Positions 8,275 to 16,617 of a stretch of 52,852 bases of DNA are shown here, in pieces. The translations under genes and the position numbers were made by a program. Under the pieces are notes generated by a model. The model saw only the letters and a program-made list of their open reading frames with translations. It searched no databases and was not told where the DNA came from. This stretch comes from CAILZL01 sp035548495. GTDB lineage: Bacteria; Pseudomonadota; Gammaproteobacteria; Steroidobacterales; Steroidobacteraceae. The stretch spans positions 1 to 52,852 of the forward strand of contig DASZSV010000011.1 in the NCBI GenBank assembly GCA_035548495.1, in the 5' to 3' direction. The number at the start of each line of letters is the position of its first letter. The first letter of the stretch is position 1.

Positions 8275-8304
8275 TTGTGTTAATAGTGTGCCATTCAGTA
8301 CATT
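8275..8304 (+). promoter_or_regulatory. Candidate promoter for tRNA-Ser
   Basis: TTGTGT (8275-8280) and TACATT (8299-8304) are 18 bp apart, with the mature tRNA beginning 19 bp after the -10. Another AT-rich -10-like block, TATAGAAT, lies at 8233-8240. By eye only. Confidence 0.35.
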
Positions 8305-8323
8305 AAAACGCATTTGCAAAGAT

Positions 8324-8413
8324 GGAGAGGTGGCAGAGTGGTTGAATGTACCTGATTCGAAATCAGGCAACGGTTTACGCCGTTCGAGGGTTCGAATCCC
8401 TCCCTCTCCGCCA
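8324..8413 (+). tRNA. tRNA-Ser (anticodon CGA)
   Basis: Ninety nucleotides with encoded CCA. The acceptor arm GGAGAGG pairs with CCTCTCC, and G is the discriminator. The anticodon stem-loop is CCTGA-TTCGAAA-TCAGG with anticodon CGA at 8358-8360, reading UCG. A long variable arm (CAACGGTTTACGCCGTTCG) marks a class II serine tRNA, and GGTTCGAATCC is the T loop. Confidence 0.98.
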
Positions 8414-8419
8414 ACATAT

Positions 8420-8442
8420 AAGCCAGCGAAAGCTGGCTTTTT
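8420..8442 (+). terminator. Intrinsic terminator after tRNA-Ser
   Basis: AAGCCAGC, a GAAA tetraloop and GCTGGCTT form an 8-bp perfect stem (8420-8439) followed by a run of five T (8438-8442). It begins 7 bp after the tRNA CCA end. Confidence 0.9.
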
Positions 8443-8565
8443 GTTGCAGGGAGGGATGAGAACCCGAGAAATAGTAGATGTTGGGTTCGACAAACTTGCA
8501 ATGTGCGTTACTATCCACTCATACCAATAAAACGCAGGCGATGGCTGTGCGGGAGGCGCGAGTGA

Positions 8566-11460
8566 ATGCGATCCTTGTTTGACTGGTCCGGGGCGTTGCG
8601 TCGTTTTCCTGTTTCCGTGTTGACGTGGTGCGTGCTCATTGCGGGGTACACCGCGTGTGTTGCGCTTGGTGTCTATGCCGTTGTTGCTCCATCGTCGCCG
8701 TTCAGTGTGTTGTTGCTTGCCGGGTTGATACTGGCTGCGTTGTTGTTGCTGTCACTGTTTATTGCGCAACTGCGCCGTGAGCGGCGGCAATTTGAAACTG
8801 CACTGTGCGATCGCGAGGAAAAATATTCACGTGTGTTCCGTTACCTGCCGGTGTGGGTGTCGATTCGCGATCTCACCGACGATACCTATGTGGATGCGAA
8901 CGAACAGGTATTGAATGATCTTGGCTATCGCCGCGATGAGATCATCGGCAAAACTGCCGGTGAGCTTCAGTTATTCAGCAGCGATGATCGTGCACGAGTA
9001 CAGCAGGCATTGCATACGGATGGCGGCTTTTCAGAAATGGAGCTGAGTGTGCGTGCCAAAAACGGCAATCGTTTTACGGTGCAGGCCAGTGGCGAACGCA
9101 TTGTCATCAACGGCAAGCCGTGCCTGCTGGTGGTGGCCGCAGATATTTCCTCGCGCTGGCGTATTGAACAGGCGCTGGCAGCAGACATTGCGCAGTTGAA
9201 TGTATTCATCGAAAACTCGCCGGTGGCACTGGCCATGTTTGACCGCGAAATGCGTTACCTGCATATCTCCAAGCGCTGGCTGCAAAATTATCATCTGGAA
9301 AACATGGATCTTGCTGGCAAGTGTCATTACGACATCTTTCCTGAAATGCCCGATGAATGGCGGGCTGCACACCGGCGTGGTCTGAATGGCGAAATCGTGC
9401 GCAAGGATGAAGATCGTCTGATTCGCCGCAACGGTGAAGTGATGTGGTTGCGCTGGGAGGTGCGGCCGTGGCATCAGATGGATGGTTCTGTGGGCGGCAT
9501 TGTCGTCTTCTCGGAAAACATTACCGACAGAAAACGGGCCGAAGCAGCCGTGGCGGAACGTGATTCGATGCTGCAACGGATCGGCGAGCTGGCCAAAGTG
9601 GGCGCGGCCATCTGGGATGTCAATACCAATGAATATTACTGGTCGCCGATGATGCTCAAGATTCATGAAGTGGAGGGCGACACGATACCGTCGCGTGAGG
9701 AGCGCATGAATTTCTTTCCGGCTGAAGTGCGTCCCACGATGCTGGCGGCATTGAAACAGTTGATGGAACAGGGTGTGCCGCTTGATCTGGAGTTGCCGGT
9801 AATCACCGCCAAGGGCAATTCGATATGGGTGCATGTGCAGGGATACACGCTGTATGAAAACGGCAAGATCGCCAAAGTGCTGGGCGCATATCAGGACATC
9901 ACTGCCCGCAAGCAGGCAGACATTGCTCTGCGCGAAAGTGAAGAACGGTTCCGGCAGATCGCCGACAACATCCATGAAGTGTTCTGGATATTTGATGTCA
10001 CGGAACAAAGAGTGATTTACGTCAGTCCCGCCTATGAATCCATCTGGGGACGTGCCAAACAGGATCTGTGCAACAACCCGAAAGAATGGCTGGATGCGAT
10101 TGTGCCTGAAGACCGGCAACGCATTGTCGATGCACTCGCCAGCATTGCCGAGGACAAACGTTATCAGCAAACGTATCGCATCATGCGGCCCGATGGCGGT
10201 GTGCGCTGGATACGCGACCAGGCTTATGCCGTGATGAATGCCGATGGACATGTCAGCCGTATCGTCGGCACTGCCGAGGACATCACTGAATCACGTCTGA
10301 TTGAATTGCAGTTGCGGCAATCGCAACGACTGGAAGCCATCGGCACATTGACCGGCGGCATTGCCCATGACTTCAACAACATTCTTGCCGGCATCATTGG
10401 TTTTACTGCATTGGCGCAGCAAGTGGCAGACACGGACAGCGAACTGGCCAGTTATCTGGCACAGATTGACAAGGCATCGCGTCGCGCTGCCGATCTGGTA
10501 TCGCAAATCCTTACCTTCAGCCGTGCGCGCGGCCCCGAACTGGAACTGGTCAACATGAATGAATTGACCAGTGAAGCCATCAAGCTGTTGCGTGCGGCCA
10601 TTCCGAGTTCAATTGAGTTTGAAACCTATGCGGTTGATGATTTGCCGCGAGTGCGTGGCAATGCCTCGCAGTTGCATCAGGTGATCATGAATCTTGCCAC
10701 CAATGCATGGCAGGCCATGCGCGACCAGAAAGGACAATTGCAGATCAGTCTTGATCTGTGTGATGTGGATGAAGCGCAATCGCGCCTGTTGTCGAATATC
10801 GCACCCGGCCAGTATGTGCGGCTCGCCGTGCAGGACAATGGCTGTGGCATGGACAGCGAAACCATGGAGCGTGCGTTTGAACCGTTTTTTACCACCAAGC
10901 CGGCAGGACAGGGCACCGGGCTCGGATTGTCGGTAGTGCATGGCATTGTGCGCAATCATCGCGGTGCGGTGCGCATTGTCAGCGAAGTCAATTGCGGCAC
11001 GTTAATGGAAGTGTTCTTGCCTGCACAACCTCAATCCGAAGTGACCGAGCCCGCGACTGCATCAAAGACCATAACCATTTCCGGCACGGGGCGGCGCATT
11101 CTGTTTGTGGATGATGAACCGGCACTGGTGCAGTTGGGCGAGCACATGCTTGCGGCGCTGGGTTATCAGGTGGAGGCCTATCAGGATGCCACCGCGGCGC
11201 TGGCCATCTTCAGGCAGCAGCCCGGACGTTATGATCTGGTGATGACTGATCAAACCATGCCACACATGCCGGGACTGGAATTTGCGGCGGCCGTGCACGC
11301 CATTTATCCCGCCGTGCCGGTGATTCTGGTCAGTGGATATACCGCAGGTATTCCCAGCGACGCGGCGCGCGCAGCGGGTGTTGTCACGGTACTGGACAAA
11401 CCCTACAGCCGTGAAACTCTTGCAGCGGCGTTGGAACGATACCTGCCACAGAACCGGTAA
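8566..11460 (+). CDS. Hybrid sensor histidine kinase with multiple PAS domains and a receiver domain
   Basis: A 964-residue membrane sensor. Two hydrophobic helices occupy about 14-36 and 44-67 with a very short external loop. Four PAS-type segments follow (about 85-200, 208-325, 332-455, 465-580); their ends carry the typical DITxRKxA pattern (NITDRKRAEAA, DITARKQADIA). The phosphoacceptor His601 lies in TGGIAHDFNNILAG. ATP-binding boxes are VIMNLATNAW, DNGCGMDSETM and GTGLGLSVVHGIV. The C-terminal receiver has FVDDEPALV, phosphorylatable Asp895 in VMTDQTMPHMPG, and the conserved Lys in VLDKPYS. A GGGAGG site precedes the ATG at 8566. No response regulator or output gene is adjacent, so its target is unknown; multiple PAS domains suggest redox or small-ligand sensing in the cytoplasm. 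Confidence 0.93.
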   Translation: MRSLFDWSGALRRFPVSVLTWCVLIAGYTACVALGVYAVVAPSSPFSVLLLAGLILAALLLLSLFIAQLRRERRQFETALCDREEKYSRVFRYLPVWVSIRDLTDDTYVDANEQVLNDLGYRRDEIIGKTAGELQLFSSDDRARVQQALHTDGGFSEMELSVRAKNGNRFTVQASGERIVINGKPCLLVVAADISSRWRIEQALAADIAQLNVFIENSPVALAMFDREMRYLHISKRWLQNYHLENMDLAGKCHYDIFPEMPDEWRAAHRRGLNGEIVRKDEDRLIRRNGEVMWLRWEVRPWHQMDGSVGGIVVFSENITDRKRAEAAVAERDSMLQRIGELAKVGAAIWDVNTNEYYWSPMMLKIHEVEGDTIPSREERMNFFPAEVRPTMLAALKQLMEQGVPLDLELPVITAKGNSIWVHVQGYTLYENGKIAKVLGAYQDITARKQADIALRESEERFRQIADNIHEVFWIFDVTEQRVIYVSPAYESIWGRAKQDLCNNPKEWLDAIVPEDRQRIVDALASIAEDKRYQQTYRIMRPDGGVRWIRDQAYAVMNADGHVSRIVGTAEDITESRLIELQLRQSQRLEAIGTLTGGIAHDFNNILAGIIGFTALAQQVADTDSELASYLAQIDKASRRAADLVSQILTFSRARGPELELVNMNELTSEAIKLLRAAIPSSIEFETYAVDDLPRVRGNASQLHQVIMNLATNAWQAMRDQKGQLQISLDLCDVDEAQSRLLSNIAPGQYVRLAVQDNGCGMDSETMERAFEPFFTTKPAGQGTGLGLSVVHGIVRNHRGAVRIVSEVNCGTLMEVFLPAQPQSEVTEPATASKTITISGTGRRILFVDDEPALVQLGEHMLAALGYQVEAYQDATAALAIFRQQPGRYDLVMTDQTMPHMPGLEFAAAVHAIYPAVPVILVSGYTAGIPSDAARAAGVVTVLDKPYSRETLAAALERYLPQNR

Positions 11461-11599
11461 ATCACCATACCGTCAGGCGCAAACGCAAACAGTGAGTGTG
11501 GGCAAGTCAGGCCAGCGCTCGCCCAGGTTGCACATAACCCGAAAGCTGGGGTCAGCGCGCGGCTTGCGGTAGAATGGCGGCAATTTTTTTGGAGGCCGC

Positions 11600-12856
11600 A
11601 TGTTTGACACCACTTTGAAAATTGCCAGGGTCGATCCCGATTTGCAGCGTGCGATGGAATCAGAACGCATTCGTCAGGAAGAGCACATCGAATTGATCGC
11701 ATCGGAAAATTACACCAGTCCCGCAGTGCTGGAGGCGCAGGGGTCGGTGCTCACCAACAAGTATGCTGAGGGCTATCCCGGCAAGCGATATTATGGCGGC
11801 TGTGAAAATGTGGATGTTGTGGAAGAACTGGCTATCGCGCGGGTAAAAAAACTATTCGATTGCGACTATGCCAATGTGCAGCCACACTCCGGCGCACAGG
11901 CCAACGCGGCCATTTTCCTCGCACTGGTGAATCCCGGCGATACCGTGATGGGCATGAACTTGGCGCAGGGTGGACATTTGACGCACGGCAATCCCATCAA
12001 TTTCTCCGGCCGTCATTACAAGATCGTGCCGTATGGTCTCGACCCGGTGACGGGCATGATCAACTACGATGAGATGGAGCGAATTGCCATTGAGAGTAAA
12101 CCAAAGATGATCATCGGTGGCTTCTCCGCATACTCGCGTGTGAAAGATTGGGCGCGCATGCGCGCCATCGCGGACAAAGTAGGTGCATTCCTCTGGGTTG
12201 ACATGGCACATGTGGCAGGCCTGGTGGCGGCCGGTGAATATCCAAGCCCATTACCGCATGCGCATGTGGTGACCAGCACCACGCACAAGACACTGCGCGG
12301 TCCACGCGGCGGCATCATCCTCGCCAAAGGTCAGTCCGAAGAGTTTTACAAGAAACTTAATTCCGCCGTGTTTCCCGGTATTCAGGGTGGACCGTTGATG
12401 CATGTGATTGCCGGTAAAGCGGTGGCGTTTCAGGAAGCATTGTCGCCGGAATTCAAAACTTATCAGAAGCAGGTAGTGGCAAATGCGCGCGCCATGGCGG
12501 CGGTGCTTAAAGATCGCGGCTACAAGATAGTGTCGGGTGGTACCGATAATCACTTGATGCTCATCGATTTGATCGGCAAAGAGTACACCGGCAAGGACGC
12601 AGATGCTGCGCTGGGCAGGGCAAACATCACTGTGAACAAGAACTCTGTGCCTAACGATCCGCGTTCTCCGTTTGTGACCAGCGGTTTGCGTATCGGTTCG
12701 CCTGCAATGACGACGCGCGGCTTCAAGGAGAATGAAGCGAAACAACTTGCCGGCTGGATCGCTGATGTGCTGGATAACATCAATGATGAGTCGGTGATTG
12801 CGCGCGTGAAGCAGGATGTGCTGAAACTTTGCAAGCAGTTTCCTGTGTATGCATAA
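11600..12856 (+). CDS. glyA: Serine hydroxymethyltransferase
   Basis: A PLP enzyme that converts serine and tetrahydrofolate to glycine and 5,10-methylene-THF, the main source of one-carbon units. The 418 residues match the family length (E. coli 417). It has ENYTSPAVLEAQGSVLTNKYAEGYPG, PHSGAQANAAIFLALV, and Lys230 in TSTTHKTLRGPRGG, the Schiff-base lysine. The site GGAGG sits 6 nt before the ATG. nrdR follows after 190 bp holding a large palindrome. The pairing glyA-nrdR-ribD is frequent in gammaproteobacteria. Confidence 0.98.
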   Translation: MFDTTLKIARVDPDLQRAMESERIRQEEHIELIASENYTSPAVLEAQGSVLTNKYAEGYPGKRYYGGCENVDVVEELAIARVKKLFDCDYANVQPHSGAQANAAIFLALVNPGDTVMGMNLAQGGHLTHGNPINFSGRHYKIVPYGLDPVTGMINYDEMERIAIESKPKMIIGGFSAYSRVKDWARMRAIADKVGAFLWVDMAHVAGLVAAGEYPSPLPHAHVVTSTTHKTLRGPRGGIILAKGQSEEFYKKLNSAVFPGIQGGPLMHVIAGKAVAFQEALSPEFKTYQKQVVANARAMAAVLKDRGYKIVSGGTDNHLMLIDLIGKEYTGKDADAALGRANITVNKNSVPNDPRSPFVTSGLRIGSPAMTTRGFKENEAKQLAGWIADVLDNINDESVIARVKQDVLKLCKQFPVYA

Positions 12857-12888
12857 AAGCCGGCATTGAGTTAATGGTTAAATGATCT

Positions 12889-12998
12889 GCACCGATCCTG
12901 TTATCAATTGTCAAAAGCGCGGTGAATATTTTCGTGCTGTCTCCGCAAAGACGTCCTTAGTTTTTGTCGGGTTTGCCAATCGGTAACAGGACCGGTGC
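12889..12998. repeat. Three-branch palindrome, copy between glyA and nrdR
   Basis: The outer arms at 12889-12910 (GCACCGATCCTG...) and 12977-12998 (...CAGGACCGGTGC) are 22 bp each and match at 19 positions as inverted copies. The interior carries the shared core: CGGTGAATATTTTCGTGC, CTCCGCAAAGACGTCC, then AGTTTTTGTCGG, so that CAAAGAC pairs with GTTTTTG. The same core appears at 13609-13720, 24812-25000 and 41969-42067 with unrelated outer arms. It begins 33 bp after the glyA stop and has no trailing T-run. Confidence 0.75.
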
Positions 12999-13046
12999 GG
13001 TCATGTGTTAAGGTGGTGCCGCGCATTTTCAAGTTGATGAGCGTGT

Positions 13047-13583
13047 ATGTATTGCCCATTTTGCAGTCACGAAGAAACCAAGGTTATTGACTCGCGCCTG
13101 GCAGGCGAAGGTCAACAGATCCGTCGCCGTCGTGAATGCCTGAAGTGCGGTGAACGCTTTACCACGTTTGAGACTGCGGAACTGGTGATGCCGCGCATCA
13201 TCAAGAGCGACGCAAGCCGTGAGCCTTTCGATGAGCAGAAGCTGAAAAGCAGCATGCTCAAATCACTGGAAAAAAGACCGGTGGCCAGTGAAGCCGTGGA
13301 TGCGGCCGTGGTTCATATCTGCAACAAGCTGCGTTCGCTGGGCGAGCGTGAAGTGCCCGCACGCATGCTGGGTGAACTGGTGATGGAAGAGCTGCGGCAT
13401 CTGGATGAAGTGGCCTATGTGCGCTTTGCGTCCGTGTATCGCAGCTTCCAGGATGTGGATGCCTTCCGTGAAGAGATCGAACGCCTGCGGCGTCATCAGC
13501 GCAATCGTGATGTGGAAGAAACGCAGTTGCAGTTGTGGGATGGATCGCCGCTGAATCCCGCCAATCGCAAGGACAAGCTTTGA
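13047..13583 (+). CDS. nrdR: Transcriptional repressor NrdR
   Basis: Zinc-ribbon plus ATP-cone repressor of ribonucleotide reductase operons; it senses ATP/dATP and binds NrdR boxes. The 178-residue product has the zinc ribbon MYCPFCSHEETKVIDSR with its second pair CLKCGERFTTFE, then the ATP-cone (PRIIKSDASREPFDEQKL, KLRSLGEREVPARMLGELVM, AYVRFASVYRSF). The C-terminus (after LRRHQRNRDVEE) is about 25 residues longer than E. coli NrdR and polar. It stands between two copies of the palindrome family. I saw no NrdR box pair in the window's promoters. Confidence 0.96.
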   Translation: MYCPFCSHEETKVIDSRLAGEGQQIRRRRECLKCGERFTTFETAELVMPRIIKSDASREPFDEQKLKSSMLKSLEKRPVASEAVDAAVVHICNKLRSLGEREVPARMLGELVMEELRHLDEVAYVRFASVYRSFQDVDAFREEIERLRRHQRNRDVEETQLQLWDGSPLNPANRKDKL

Positions 13584-13608
13584 CGGACGCGCTTCGAGTC
13601 GCAATAGT

Positions 13609-13720
13609 GCACTGATGTCATTGATCCTCTTCCAGAATCGCTGTGAATACATCCATGTACGCTCCGGCAAAAACTTGCCTGTTTTTGACGGTTCTGGAAG
13701 AGGATCAAGGACATCAGCGC
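13609..13720. repeat. Three-branch palindrome, copy between nrdR and ribD (best preserved)
   Basis: The outer arms at 13609-13637 and 13692-13720 are 29 bp each and complementary at 27 positions (inner part TTGATCCTCTTCCAGAA / TTCTGGAAGAGGATCAA). Within lies the core CGCTGTGAATACATCCATG, TACGCTCCGGCAAAAAC, TTGCCT, GTTTTTGACGG. TACAT-CC-ATGTA and CCGGCAAAAAC/GTTTTTGACGG can form two small hairpins on top of the long outer stem. It starts 26 bp after the nrdR stop and ends 42 bp before ribD. No T-run follows, so it is not a standard intrinsic terminator. Confidence 0.85.
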
Positions 13721-13762
13721 AAGTAACATCGGTCGCACTGCTTCACACTGGATTGTTCGCGA

Positions 13763-14845
13763 ATGACGTCATCTGATCAAGTAATGATGCAACGAGCGCT
13801 GGAGCTGGCGGCGCGTGGACTCTACACCACGCATCCCAATCCGCGCGTCGGTTGCGTGATTGCACATGGCGAAGAAATTATCGGTGAAGGCTGGCATGAA
13901 AAAGCAGGTGAGCCTCATGCGGAAGTGCATGCATTGCATCACGCAGGTATGCGGGCGCAGGGTGCCACGGTCTACGTCACGCTGGAGCCATGTTCACATG
14001 CCGGCCGCACGCCACCCTGTGCGGATGCGCTGATTGCCGCCAATATCAAACGCCTGGTGTTTGCAACAACCGATCCCAATCCACTGGTGAATGGACAAGG
14101 CATTGCTAAGTTGCGATCGGCAGGCATCATTGTTGATGGACCTGTATACGAACAGGAAGCTCGCGAATTGAACGCAGGTTTCATCAGACGCATGCAACAT
14201 GGGCTGCCGCTGGTGCGCATCAAGTCGGGCATGAGTGTCGATGGCCGCACTGCATTGCGCAACGGCATCAGCCGCTGGATCACCAGTGAGGAATCACGCC
14301 GTGATGTGCAGCATTGGCGGGCGCGCAGTTCCGCCATTGTCACGGGAATTGGTACGGTGCTCGCCGATGATCCGCAATTGAATGTACGCGAAACGGATAT
14401 CGACATGAAAGGCCGTCAACCGCTGCGCGTGATTTGTGACAGCCGTTTGCGGACACCGGCAAATGCAAGGATCGTTCAATCATCGCCTGCATTGATTTAC
14501 ACAACACAGACGCCGCGGGCATGCGGAGATGCCGAAGTGATGCAAGTCGATGCCGATGCATCAGGCAGGATCAATCTCATGTCGATGATGCGCGATCTTG
14601 CCAGTCGTGGCTGCAATGAGGTGCTGGTGGAAGCGGGTTCAACATTGACAGGTGAGTTGATCAACTCAGGTCTTGCCGATGAACTGCTGGTGTATGTAGC
14701 GCCGGTATTGCTGGGACCGGATGCACAGGCATTGGTACAATTGCCACTGATCACCGAGATGTCGCAACGGGTGAACATGCACTTGCTGGTTGCCCGGCAA
14801 TTGGGTTCTGATATGCGGCTTCGCTATCGAATAGAGAGGGCATAG
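13763..14845 (+). CDS. ribD: Bifunctional diaminohydroxyphosphoribosylaminopyrimidine deaminase / 5-amino-6-(5-phosphoribosylamino)uracil reductase
   Basis: Carries out the second and third steps of riboflavin synthesis. The 360 residues fit the family (E. coli 367). The N-terminal deaminase domain has the zinc site HAEVHALHHAG and EPCSHAGRTPPCADAL, with HPNPRVGCVIA before it. The C-terminal NADPH-dependent reductase domain starts near 150 (VRIKSGMSVDGRTALRNG, SSAIVTGIGTVLADDPQLNVR) and ends with LLVEAG-type and LLGPDAQ segments. It is the first gene of a tight run in which each gene touches or overlaps the next as far as ribBA. I see no FMN riboswitch upstream. Confidence 0.96.
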   Translation: MTSSDQVMMQRALELAARGLYTTHPNPRVGCVIAHGEEIIGEGWHEKAGEPHAEVHALHHAGMRAQGATVYVTLEPCSHAGRTPPCADALIAANIKRLVFATTDPNPLVNGQGIAKLRSAGIIVDGPVYEQEARELNAGFIRRMQHGLPLVRIKSGMSVDGRTALRNGISRWITSEESRRDVQHWRARSSAIVTGIGTVLADDPQLNVRETDIDMKGRQPLRVICDSRLRTPANARIVQSSPALIYTTQTPRACGDAEVMQVDADASGRINLMSMMRDLASRGCNEVLVEAGSTLTGELINSGLADELLVYVAPVLLGPDAQALVQLPLITEMSQRVNMHLLVARQLGSDMRLRYRIERA

Positions 14846-15456
14846 TGTTTACCGGAATCGTGCAACAAACTGGATCACTGCGTGAGGTCATCGCACGGCA
14901 GGGCGATGTGCAGATGATCTTCGTCACTGGCGGCAAGTATCTTGAGGGGGTTGCATTGGGTGACAGCATTGCCGTGAATGGCTGCTGTCTCACCGTGGTC
15001 AAATTGTTTCCCGATGCCTTTGCGGCTGACGTGTCGCGTGAGACACTGAGCGTTACCACGCTGGAACGGTGGCGGCCGGGCGATCAAATCAATCTGGAAA
15101 AAGCCTTGCGCGCAGGTGATGCATTGGGTGGTCACTATGTTACCGGTCACGTTGACGGCATCGGCACCGTGGTGTCACGTCATGACGATGCGCGTTCAGT
15201 GCGCATGCGTTTCACATTGCCACGACACCTGGGCCGCTATGTGGCAAAGAAAGGTTCAGTGGCTGTGGATGGCGTCAGTCTGACGGTCAACGAAGCGGGC
15301 GATGCGAACGATCACAGCTGGTTTGAAGTCAATCTGGTGCCGCATACACTGGCAGTGACCATTCTTAATGACTACCAATCAGGCACGCAAGTCAACGTCG
15401 AAATCGATATCATTGCGCGTTACATCGAAAGGGCGAGACAAGCGGAAGCATCATGA
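14845..15456 (+). CDS. ribE: Riboflavin synthase, alpha subunit
   Basis: Dismutates two 6,7-dimethyl-8-ribityllumazine molecules to riboflavin and the RibD product. The protein of 203 residues consists of two similar lumazine-binding halves: MFTGIVQQTGSLREV at the N-terminus, SIAVNGCCLTVV and its echo SVAVDGVSLTVNE, and GGHYVTGHVDGIGTV linking them. The GTG start at 14845 shares its first base with the ribD stop codon and has GAGAGGG upstream, so translation is probably coupled. Also called ribC in E. coli. Confidence 0.96.
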   Translation: MFTGIVQQTGSLREVIARQGDVQMIFVTGGKYLEGVALGDSIAVNGCCLTVVKLFPDAFAADVSRETLSVTTLERWRPGDQINLEKALRAGDALGGHYVTGHVDGIGTVVSRHDDARSVRMRFTLPRHLGRYVAKKGSVAVDGVSLTVNEAGDANDHSWFEVNLVPHTLAVTILNDYQSGTQVNVEIDIIARYIERARQAEAS

Positions 15457-16541
15457 CATTGAATACCATTGACGAAATCCTGGAAGATCTGCGCCAGGGA
15501 AAGATGGTGGTGATCATGGATGATGAAGACCGCGAGAACGAAGGCGATCTGCTGATGATTGCCGAGTTCGTGCGGCCGGAAGACATCAACTTCATGGCAC
15601 GTTACGGACGTGGATTGATCTGCCTCACACTGACACGTGAGCGCTGCAGGCAATTGCGGCTGCCATTGATGGTGACCGACACCGATGCCGATCATCGCAC
15701 CAACTTCACCTTGTCCATTGAAGCCGCTGAAGGCGTGACCACCGGCATTTCCGCACATGATCGTGCACAGACCATTCTTGCTGCGGTCAAACCCAATGCC
15801 AGGCCCGAAGATCTGCGTCAACCCGGTCACATCTTTCCGGTGATGTCACAACCCGGCGGTGTGTTGTCACGTGCGGGTCACACCGAAGCGGGTTGCGATC
15901 TTGCGCGGCTGGCAGGCGCCATTCCCGCTGCGGTCATTGTCGAGATTCTCAATGAAGACGGCACCATGGCGCGCCGTCCCGATCTGCATGCCTTTGCGCA
16001 ACAACATGGTCTGAAGATCGGCACCATTGCTGATCTTATTCGCTATCGCATTGAGCGTGAGCGTTCAGTGGAGCGCATTGCCGAACGCAATATCGAAACC
16101 GAATTCGGACCGTTCCGCATGGTGTGCTACGAAGATCATGTCAATCGCACCGTGCATGTTGCATTGCTGCGCGGCGAGCCGGAAAAAGCCGCCTCACCGC
16201 TGGTGCGTGTGCATGTCAAAGATACGCTGCGTGACTTGATTGGCGTTCAGGAAGCCAATCGCAGCTGGTCATTGCGTGCCGCCATGCAGCGCATCGCTGC
16301 GGAGGGTACTGGCGTGGTGTTGTTACTGCGTCCGCAGGAAGAACCGCGCGATCTCATGGATGCCGTCAACAATCTGCAGGGTGGTGGCAATTCAAAAAAT
16401 CCCGGAGTACTCCGTACCTTCGGCATTGGCGCTCAGGTATTGCGCGATCTGGGCATTCATCGCATGCGCGTGCTGTCTGCGCCTCGGCAACTGCAGGGTC
16501 TGGCTGGTTTTGACCTTGAAGTGACTGGTTATGTGGATTGA
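15453..16541 (+). CDS. ribB: 3,4-dihydroxy-2-butanone-4-phosphate synthase with degenerate GTP cyclohydrolase II-like domain
   Basis: The N-terminal 200 residues are a complete RibB domain, making the four-carbon precursor from ribulose 5-phosphate: MVVIMDDEDRENEGDLL with the metal-binding acidic residues, FMARYGRGLICLTL, GHIFPVMSQPGGVLSRAGHTEA. The C-terminal part (about 205-362) follows the GTP cyclohydrolase II fold (ETEFGPFRMVCYEDH). However, the zinc-binding cysteine segment of true RibA (CLTGD...CDCG) is replaced by VRVHVKDTLRDLIGV, with no cysteines. GTP cyclohydrolase activity must therefore come from a separate ribA elsewhere, as in RibBX-type hybrids. The ATG overlaps the ribE stop (ATGA). 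Confidence 0.93.
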   Translation: MTLNTIDEILEDLRQGKMVVIMDDEDRENEGDLLMIAEFVRPEDINFMARYGRGLICLTLTRERCRQLRLPLMVTDTDADHRTNFTLSIEAAEGVTTGISAHDRAQTILAAVKPNARPEDLRQPGHIFPVMSQPGGVLSRAGHTEAGCDLARLAGAIPAAVIVEILNEDGTMARRPDLHAFAQQHGLKIGTIADLIRYRIERERSVERIAERNIETEFGPFRMVCYEDHVNRTVHVALLRGEPEKAASPLVRVHVKDTLRDLIGVQEANRSWSLRAAMQRIAAEGTGVVLLLRPQEEPRDLMDAVNNLQGGGNSKNPGVLRTFGIGAQVLRDLGIHRMRVLSAPRQLQGLAGFDLEVTGYVD

Positions 16542-16554
16542 ATGTGAATTGATG

Positions 16555-16584
16555 TTCACCATTTAAGTTGTTGGCCGCTATACT
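16555..16584 (+). promoter_or_regulatory. Candidate internal promoter upstream of ribH
   Basis: TTCACC (16555-16560) and TATACT (16579-16584) are 18 bp apart, in the only real gap (76 bp) of the riboflavin operon. It would start transcription about 27 nt before ribH. Prediction by eye. Confidence 0.4.
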
Positions 16585-16617
16585 GTGCGGCAGTTCTTTT
16601 CGAGGCTGCTCTTTTCC

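Noticed and set aside
9031..10251. Long open frame antisense to the hybrid kinase (406 codons)
   Set aside because: It lies wholly within the PAS region of a clear kinase gene and has no recognisable motif or start signal.
12889..13720. Palindromes as ordinary intrinsic terminators
   Set aside because: None of the copies is followed by a T-run on either strand, and they lie between co-directional genes of apparent operons.
13584..13762. FMN riboswitch upstream of ribD
   Set aside because: The conserved RFN blocks are not present. The region is occupied by the palindrome, and nothing similar precedes ribE, ribB or ribH.
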